Assembly: GCA_934364805.1 (NCBI GenBank)
Contig: CAKRMH010000028.1
Coordinates: 1 to 25,617 of the forward strand
Length of the DNA stretch: 25,617 nucleotides
Origin: an uncultured Lachnospiraceae bacterium
Lineage (GTDB): Bacteria > Bacillota > Clostridia > Lachnospirales > Lachnospiraceae
Reading direction: 5' to 3'
In this document: positions 21,371-25,617 of the stretch, piece by piece
Numbering within the stretch: position 1 is the stretch's first letter
How the letters are laid out: each line of letters starts with the position of its first letter
Translations under genes and position numbers: made by a program
Notes under the pieces: generated by a model
Told to the model about the DNA's origin: nothing
The model's input: only the letters and a program-made list of their open reading frames with translations
The model's database searches: none

Positions 21371-22609
21371 TTATCTATTTTTTTGCAATTGAACGATTAC
21401 CTCGCAATGTTTTGTCATTGGGAAGAGATCGAACGATGTCATCTCCATCACCTTATATTTGTGCTTTGTCAGGTATTTCAGGTCACGTGCCAATGTTTCC
21501 GGATTGCAGGATACATATACAACCTTCTTTGGGGAAAGTTTCACGACAGAGGAAAGAAATGCCTCATCACTTCCGGAACGTGGCGGATCCATGATCACGA
21601 CATCCGCTTTTTCGCCCTTGTCGGCCATGCGCACCATGAATTCACCTGCATCTTCATTGAAAAATGTAATGTTATGGATATCATTGCGCTTCGCATTCGT
21701 GATCGCATCCCGGATTGCATCTTTATTCAGTTCAACACCGATTACTTTGCCCGCATGTTTTGCAGCGATCAGACCGATCGTGCCTGTTCCGCAATATGCG
21801 TCGATCACTTTCTCTTTTCCAGTCAGACCGGCACAGGCAATTGCCTTTTCATAGAGATGCTCTGTCTGCTGTGGATTGACCTGATAAAAAGAAGATGGAG
21901 AAATACGGAATGTGCATCCACATAATTCATCCTCAATAAAGCCTTTTCCATATACCGTGATATTCCGGTCTCCAAGCACCATACTGGTTTTCTTGTTATT
22001 GACATTGATCACAACCGTACTGATCTCCGGATGTTTCTGGCGGATTGCTTTTACAAAATTGTTTTTGGATGGAAGAATCGGGCTTCCAAGCACCAGAACT
22101 ACCATAACCTGACCAGTGTGATAACCTTTGCGGATCAGGACATGACGAAGAAGTCCATATCCTGTGTCCTCATCATAAGTCTTGATCTTAAAGGACCGCA
22201 GCAGGCCTTTGATGTCCTGAATGATCGCATCTGCCTGTTCATCCTCGATCTGACAGGAAACAATGTCCACTACCTCATGCGTGCCTTCCTTATAAGTTCC
22301 CGAAACAATCTGCCCTTTTTTGGTACAGTCAAACGTTGCATGCACTTTATGGCGGTAATGGTACGGATCTTTCATTCCAACGATCGGTCCGACTTTTCCA
22401 AATGCTGACAGCAGTTTCTTTAAATTTTTCTGTTTCATCTCCAGCTGCTGCCCGTAGCTGATTCCCTGATAGTCACAGCCTCCGCATTTTTTCGCATAAA
22501 CACAAGAACCGTCCTTCTTGTCTACATGTGCCTTTGCATTTGTTATATTATGATTTACTTTATGTCTGGAAGTTTTTCCAGTCTGATTTGATTTCTTCTT
22601 TTCTGCCAT
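21371..22609 (-). CDS. 23S rRNA (uracil-5-)-methyltransferase RlmD/TrmA family
   Basis: 412 residues from the ATG at 22609. A basic N-terminal tail (1-30) replaces the TRAM domain. An iron-sulfur cluster motif CVYAKKCGGCDYQ supplies C36, C42 and C45, with a fourth cysteine likely in DIVSCQIED. The SAM-binding core has DAYCGTGTIGLIAA, then IMDPPRSG, and the catalytic cysteine in VYVSCNPETLARDL. The family makes m5U in 23S rRNA (U1939 or U747) or tRNA; which one cannot be decided. The ATG at 22609 has AGAGGAAGGA; an upstream in-frame start at 22666 runs towards the AraC gene and lacks support. It lies 60 bp after the AraC gene and may be cotranscribed. Confidence 0.9.
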   Translation of the reverse strand: MAEKKKSNQTGKTSRHKVNHNITNAKAHVDKKDGSCVYAKKCGGCDYQGISYGQQLEMKQKNLKKLLSAFGKVGPIVGMKDPYHYRHKVHATFDCTKKGQIVSGTYKEGTHEVVDIVSCQIEDEQADAIIQDIKGLLRSFKIKTYDEDTGYGLLRHVLIRKGYHTGQVMVVLVLGSPILPSKNNFVKAIRQKHPEISTVVINVNNKKTSMVLGDRNITVYGKGFIEDELCGCTFRISPSSFYQVNPQQTEHLYEKAIACAGLTGKEKVIDAYCGTGTIGLIAAKHAGKVIGVELNKDAIRDAITNAKRNDIHNITFFNEDAGEFMVRMADKGEKADVVIMDPPRSGSDEAFLSSVVKLSPKKVVYVSCNPETLARDLKYLTKHKYKVMEMTSFDLFPMTKHCEVIVQLQKNR

Positions 22610-22669
22610 GTCTGTCCTTCCTCTATTGCATGAGACTCCATTGTAGCGATTTGTCTCCATTGTCAAAAA

Positions 22670-23536
22670 CTATATTTCAGCCAGCATATTGTTCCTGTAT
22701 TTCAGTGGTGAGATCTCATATGTTTTTTTAAAGCTTCTTATAAAATAACTTACATTCTGATACCCACTCTGCATAGCCACCTCTGTAACCGGAATATCTG
22801 TGTCCTGTAGCAGCTGTTTTGCATGCTCCAGCCTTAAATAGGTTACATATTGCGATAGTGTAATATGAAAATGTTCCTTAAAATACCGCGATATATATTT
22901 TTCCGAAAGATGGAACTGTTCTCCGAATTCTTTTAACGATATCTTTCCTGTATAATTCTGCTGTATATATGAAACCATTTCTTTTTCTACCGTGTTTCTC
23001 CCGTTTGTGTCATTTTCTATAATAAATCCTTTCTTCCACATTTCAAGAATAAATTGCAAAAGAATGATTTTTGTCTTTATCTGTGCGGTTAATTGCGACT
23101 CACTTTCCTGATTTTTTGATTCATAGACTTCGATCAACTGCTCACACAATTCTTTTGCCGTATCACTGATTCTTGGATTTATCATCAAATGTCCGCTGTT
23201 TAATGGTTCAAGCAATTTCTCTTCGAACAGGTCATCTGCACGAAAAGATAGATTCTTTAATGGAAAAAGGAATGTGTAATAATCCACAGTACCAGTATCG
23301 GAGCCCATAAGATGCAGATTTCCCGGCGACACGACAAACGCATCCCCGGGTTTTCCAATATAGCTTTCTCCTGATATGCTTACCGTCAGGGAACCGCCTT
23401 TTACATATATAATTTCAAGTTCATCATGCCAATGCACCGGTATCTGGAATGACCGGCCTGCATTCTTTATGTGATATGTACTAAATGGATCATCCTTTGT
23501 ACCATGTGGTTTATTTTCCTTTAATTCAAAGTACAT
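22670..23536 (-). CDS. AraC family transcriptional regulator with N-terminal cupin
   Basis: 288 residues, the usual length. The N-terminal sensor has a cupin core: IPVHWHDELEIIYVKGGSL (about 32-50) and GDAFVVSPGNLHLMGS. The C-terminal ~100 residues carry two helix-turn-helix motifs: ISLKEFGEQFHLSEKYISRYF and then VTEVAMQSGYQNVSYFIRSFKK with the family ending SPLKYR. The ligand is unknown. The gene begins 8 bp after the MATE stop codon, with its AGGAGAG ribosome binding site inside the junction, so it is co-expressed with the pump and probably regulates it. Confidence 0.9.
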   Translation of the reverse strand: MYFELKENKPHGTKDDPFSTYHIKNAGRSFQIPVHWHDELEIIYVKGGSLTVSISGESYIGKPGDAFVVSPGNLHLMGSDTGTVDYYTFLFPLKNLSFRADDLFEEKLLEPLNSGHLMINPRISDTAKELCEQLIEVYESKNQESESQLTAQIKTKIILLQFILEMWKKGFIIENDTNGRNTVEKEMVSYIQQNYTGKISLKEFGEQFHLSEKYISRYFKEHFHITLSQYVTYLRLEHAKQLLQDTDIPVTEVAMQSGYQNVSYFIRSFKKTYEISPLKYRNNMLAEI

Positions 23537-23544
23537 AATCTCTC

Positions 23545-24867
23545 CTACAATTCTACAAGGCTCTTACTTTTCCATTTTCCACTCTTCCATCTAAGCACCA
23601 TTCCAACTGCTCTCGCACACTCATCACCTGCCATGGCAATATATGCTCCTACTGCCAGAAGCCCCATATGTATTCCAAGAAGATATGTTCCGCCAACAGC
23701 AAACAGATACATAAAGATCGCACCCATGATAACCGGGAAAATAGCATCTCCACTTGTTTTTAATGCCTGACCATATACAAGATTGGTCACTCTTCCAAAT
23801 TCAAGGAATATATCTACGATCAACAATTTTACCACAAGATTGATCATCTGTGCATCATCCGTAAATATATGAACGATAAAATGTCCGGACACTGCAAATG
23901 TCACTGAGAAGCACGTAGCTGTTATCAGACCATATATCACAGCTTTTCGCGTACCCCTGTCACACTCTTCATACTTCTTTGCCCCGATTCTCCAGCCAGT
24001 CATAATCGCATTCGCCTGTGCAAGGGCAGCTCCCACACAATACGAAAAATTGGCTATCTGCATCGCATATGAACGAGCTGTAACATTCATGCCATCTGTA
24101 TCCATCTGGTTCATAAAACGCACGATCAATGTCATTGCCACATTATAAAGTGCTGTTTCAAATGCAGAAGGAAAACCGATCTTCACAATCTGCGCAAGTA
24201 TCTTCCGCGGCTGTGCACGCTCAGGACTCTGCTTTGCTTTTATCAGTACAGCTCCCATTGCCGCTACAATAATAAGATTCACAACCTTTGAAATCACTGT
24301 TGCTACAGCAACTCCCATGACTCCCCAGTGAAACATAAACAGAAATACCGAATTCAGTATAATGTTGATCACATTACCGACAACTGTTCCTATGAGGGAA
24401 TGTTTTGTATATCCAAACACTCTTAGATAACTGGAAAAAATAGGAATCAGTGCATTTAAAAAGCTTGCGCCTCCAACAATTTTAAGATATGTTTCAGCTG
24501 GTTCAAGCAAAGCAGGGGCAATACTCACGATCCTCAGTATTCCTCCAGAAAAGGCAGCAAGAACAACCGACATCAGGATACCTGTCATGGCATTAAATAC
24601 AAGTCCAAGCTGTCTCGCCTGATATGCAATTCCGGGTCTTCCAGCTCCGATATTCTGTGACATAACCGCTACCATACCGGATGATATTACCCCAAACATA
24701 ATGATAAAAACACCTATATATGTATTTGCTGTTCCGACAGCCCCCACAGCCTGGTCACTTACTGATGATAACATCAGTGTATCAACCATACCAGAAAGCA
24801 TATAAAATAAAGTTTCCAGACATATTGGCACAGATAGCTGTGTCAATGTTTTTCTTTCGCCCTCCAT
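23545..24867 (-). CDS. MATE family efflux transporter
   Basis: 440 residues, about twelve transmembrane helices. The N-terminus reads LTQLSVPICLETLFYMLSGMVDTLMLS, the first MATE helix pair, and VKIGFPSAFETALYNVAM opens the second half. It is clearly diverged from the other MATE protein at 15472-16824, so these are not recent duplicates. The ATG at 24867 has a strong AGGAGG at 6 nt; an upstream in-frame start at 24906 lacks one. First gene of a likely MATE-AraC(-RlmD) transcription unit, divergent from the BMP lipoprotein gene. Confidence 0.9.
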   Translation of the reverse strand: MEGERKTLTQLSVPICLETLFYMLSGMVDTLMLSSVSDQAVGAVGTANTYIGVFIIMFGVISSGMVAVMSQNIGAGRPGIAYQARQLGLVFNAMTGILMSVVLAAFSGGILRIVSIAPALLEPAETYLKIVGGASFLNALIPIFSSYLRVFGYTKHSLIGTVVGNVINIILNSVFLFMFHWGVMGVAVATVISKVVNLIIVAAMGAVLIKAKQSPERAQPRKILAQIVKIGFPSAFETALYNVAMTLIVRFMNQMDTDGMNVTARSYAMQIANFSYCVGAALAQANAIMTGWRIGAKKYEECDRGTRKAVIYGLITATCFSVTFAVSGHFIVHIFTDDAQMINLVVKLLIVDIFLEFGRVTNLVYGQALKTSGDAIFPVIMGAIFMYLFAVGGTYLLGIHMGLLAVGAYIAMAGDECARAVGMVLRWKSGKWKSKSLVEL

Positions 24868-25106
24868 GTTTTCCTCCTTGAATACTAATATAACATACAT
24901 TTTCAATAATACGACATTTTTTTAGACTTTTCTTGTATAATATCGTACAAAAATTTCACTATTTCTACTTTTTGAAAAATATTATGAACCGTTTTACACT
25001 TTTCCAGGCATCAGTTCATCTTCGCGAGGTGGTTGAAATTCTTCTGATATTTGTAGTCGAAAGACTGTATAATTTTCACAATTTCACTAATTTTTGTCTT
25101 ATTTTA
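24868..25106. promoter_or_regulatory. Divergent intergenic region with repeated TTTCAC motifs
   Basis: This A/T-rich stretch separates the MATE-AraC operon from the lipoprotein gene. It holds AATTTCACTATTT (24952-24964), AATTTTCACA (25071-25080) and AATTTCACTAATTT (25080-25093), direct repeats that could be AraC-type half-sites. A short inverted repeat TTGTA/TACAA is at 24933-24950. A perfect TATAAT lies at 25068-25073 without a convincing -35. No gene is seen here. Confidence 0.35.
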
Positions 25107-25134
25107 TTGATTTCTTGCGTCACTTTGCTAAAAT
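25107..25134 (+). promoter_or_regulatory. Candidate promoter of the BMP lipoprotein gene
   Basis: TTGATT (25107-25112), 16 bp, TAAAAT (25129-25134), followed by TAGGAGGT as ribosome binding site and the ATG at 25168. Confidence 0.5.
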
Positions 25135-25167
25135 ATTCTTATAACATACGTGTAGGAGGTATACAGA

Positions 25168-25617
25168 ATGAGGCAAAAGACCGTTCGTAATTGTACCGCA
25201 TTCCTCTTAATAGCTGCGGTATTGACCGGCTGCGCAAGCAGTTCACCCCAGACACCCGATGACTATGCTACCAATGAAGGCTATACTTCTACCGAAGCTT
25301 CTGCCCAGACATCGGATTCCAGGCAGAACGATATTTCCAAGGACGATATGAAGGTAGGCGTTCTCTATATCTCGGATCCATCCGAAGGAAGCGGCTATTC
25401 CTATACCCACGATCTCGGAATTCAGGGGATGCAGGAAAATCTTGGTCTGAGTTCCGACCAGATTGAACGCAAGATCGTAGATGACAGCGACGCTGCCGCA
25501 ACAGAAAAGGCCATAAAGGAATGTATCGACGACGGATGCAGGATCATCTTTACCACAAGCTGGGGATACATGGAAACAACCTCCGAGATGGCGGAACAAT
25601 ATCCGGATGTATATTTT
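25168..25617 (+). CDS. BMP-family ABC transporter substrate-binding lipoprotein, partial
   Basis: The first 150 codons are open to the right edge; the C-terminus is missing. A lipoprotein signal peptide is clear: basic start MRQKTVRN, hydrophobic core, and lipobox LTGC with C22. A Ser/Thr-rich linker (23-60) is followed by the binding domain beginning KVGVLYISDPSEGSGYSYTH and the segment FTTSWGYMETTSEMAEQYPDVYF, which matches the BMP/PnrA (COG1744) family. Relatives bind nucleosides for ABC import; the ligand here is not determined. The strong TAGGAGGT ribosome binding site fixes the start. Permease and ATPase genes would be expected beyond the window. Confidence 0.85.
   Translation, partial: MRQKTVRNCTAFLLIAAVLTGCASSSPQTPDDYATNEGYTSTEASAQTSDSRQNDISKDDMKVGVLYISDPSEGSGYSYTHDLGIQGMQENLGLSSDQIERKIVDDSDAAATEKAIKECIDDGCRIIFTTSWGYMETTSEMAEQYPDVYF

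Noticed and set aside
15472..24867. The two MATE transporters as a recent duplication
   Set aside because: Their sequences differ throughout, and they sit in different operon contexts.

Overview
The window looks like chromosomal DNA of a gut Firmicute, most likely a Lachnospiraceae member (relative of Mediterraneibacter, Dorea, Coprococcus or Blautia). The reasons are moderate GC, strong AGGAGG-type ribosome binding sites, sigma-A promoters, and a typical gene set: an M3 oligopeptidase, a C69 dipeptidase, MATE pumps, an ABC1 kinase beside a phasin-like protein, and an orphan FliB-like protein. The genus is an inference. Most genes are on the minus strand.

Layout. Positions 1-192 (minus) hold a strong promoter and structured leader, probably of an rRNA operon whose genes lie beyond the left edge. 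Next are a PIN/NYN-like protein and a FliB-like/DUF1292 pair. That pair is flanked by two copies of an apparent plus-strand small RNA (about 1180-1282 and 2854-2963). A tRNA-Met(CAT) with its own promoter and terminator follows. Then come a membrane GGDEF protein with an M3 peptidase (4913-6037 and 3193-4896), a glycerol-dehydrogenase-like enzyme (plus), a conserved protein of unknown function, a RelA/SpoT-domain protein with an apparently leaderless start, and a coiled-coil protein. Positions 10516-13804 carry an SDR oxidoreductase (plus), an ABC1 kinase, a phasin-like protein and a DgkA-type kinase. Positions 13959-16824 carry a C69 dipeptidase behind a MATE transporter. A hemolysin III-like protein (plus) follows.

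Positions 17702-19050 are a decayed accessory patch. It contains a 208-bp nested inverted-repeat element, three copies of a 38-bp two-block unit with a fixed 18-bp spacer, the C-terminal stub of a SNF2 helicase, and a frameshifted small gene. An MFS transporter (plus) and a HigBA-like toxin-antitoxin pair under a 20-bp-arm palindrome follow. An RlmD-like rRNA methyltransferase, an AraC regulator and a second MATE pump may form one transcription unit. The right edge cuts a BMP-family lipoprotein gene.

The strongest candidate for something undescribed is the duplicated small RNA. Each copy has a promoter-like region, a 5' hairpin with an invariant AGCCCA loop and covarying stem, a 32-nt identical linker complementary to a ribosome binding site plus start codon, and a terminator hairpin of different sequence. 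All functional statements come from reading motifs in the sequence; no search was run.
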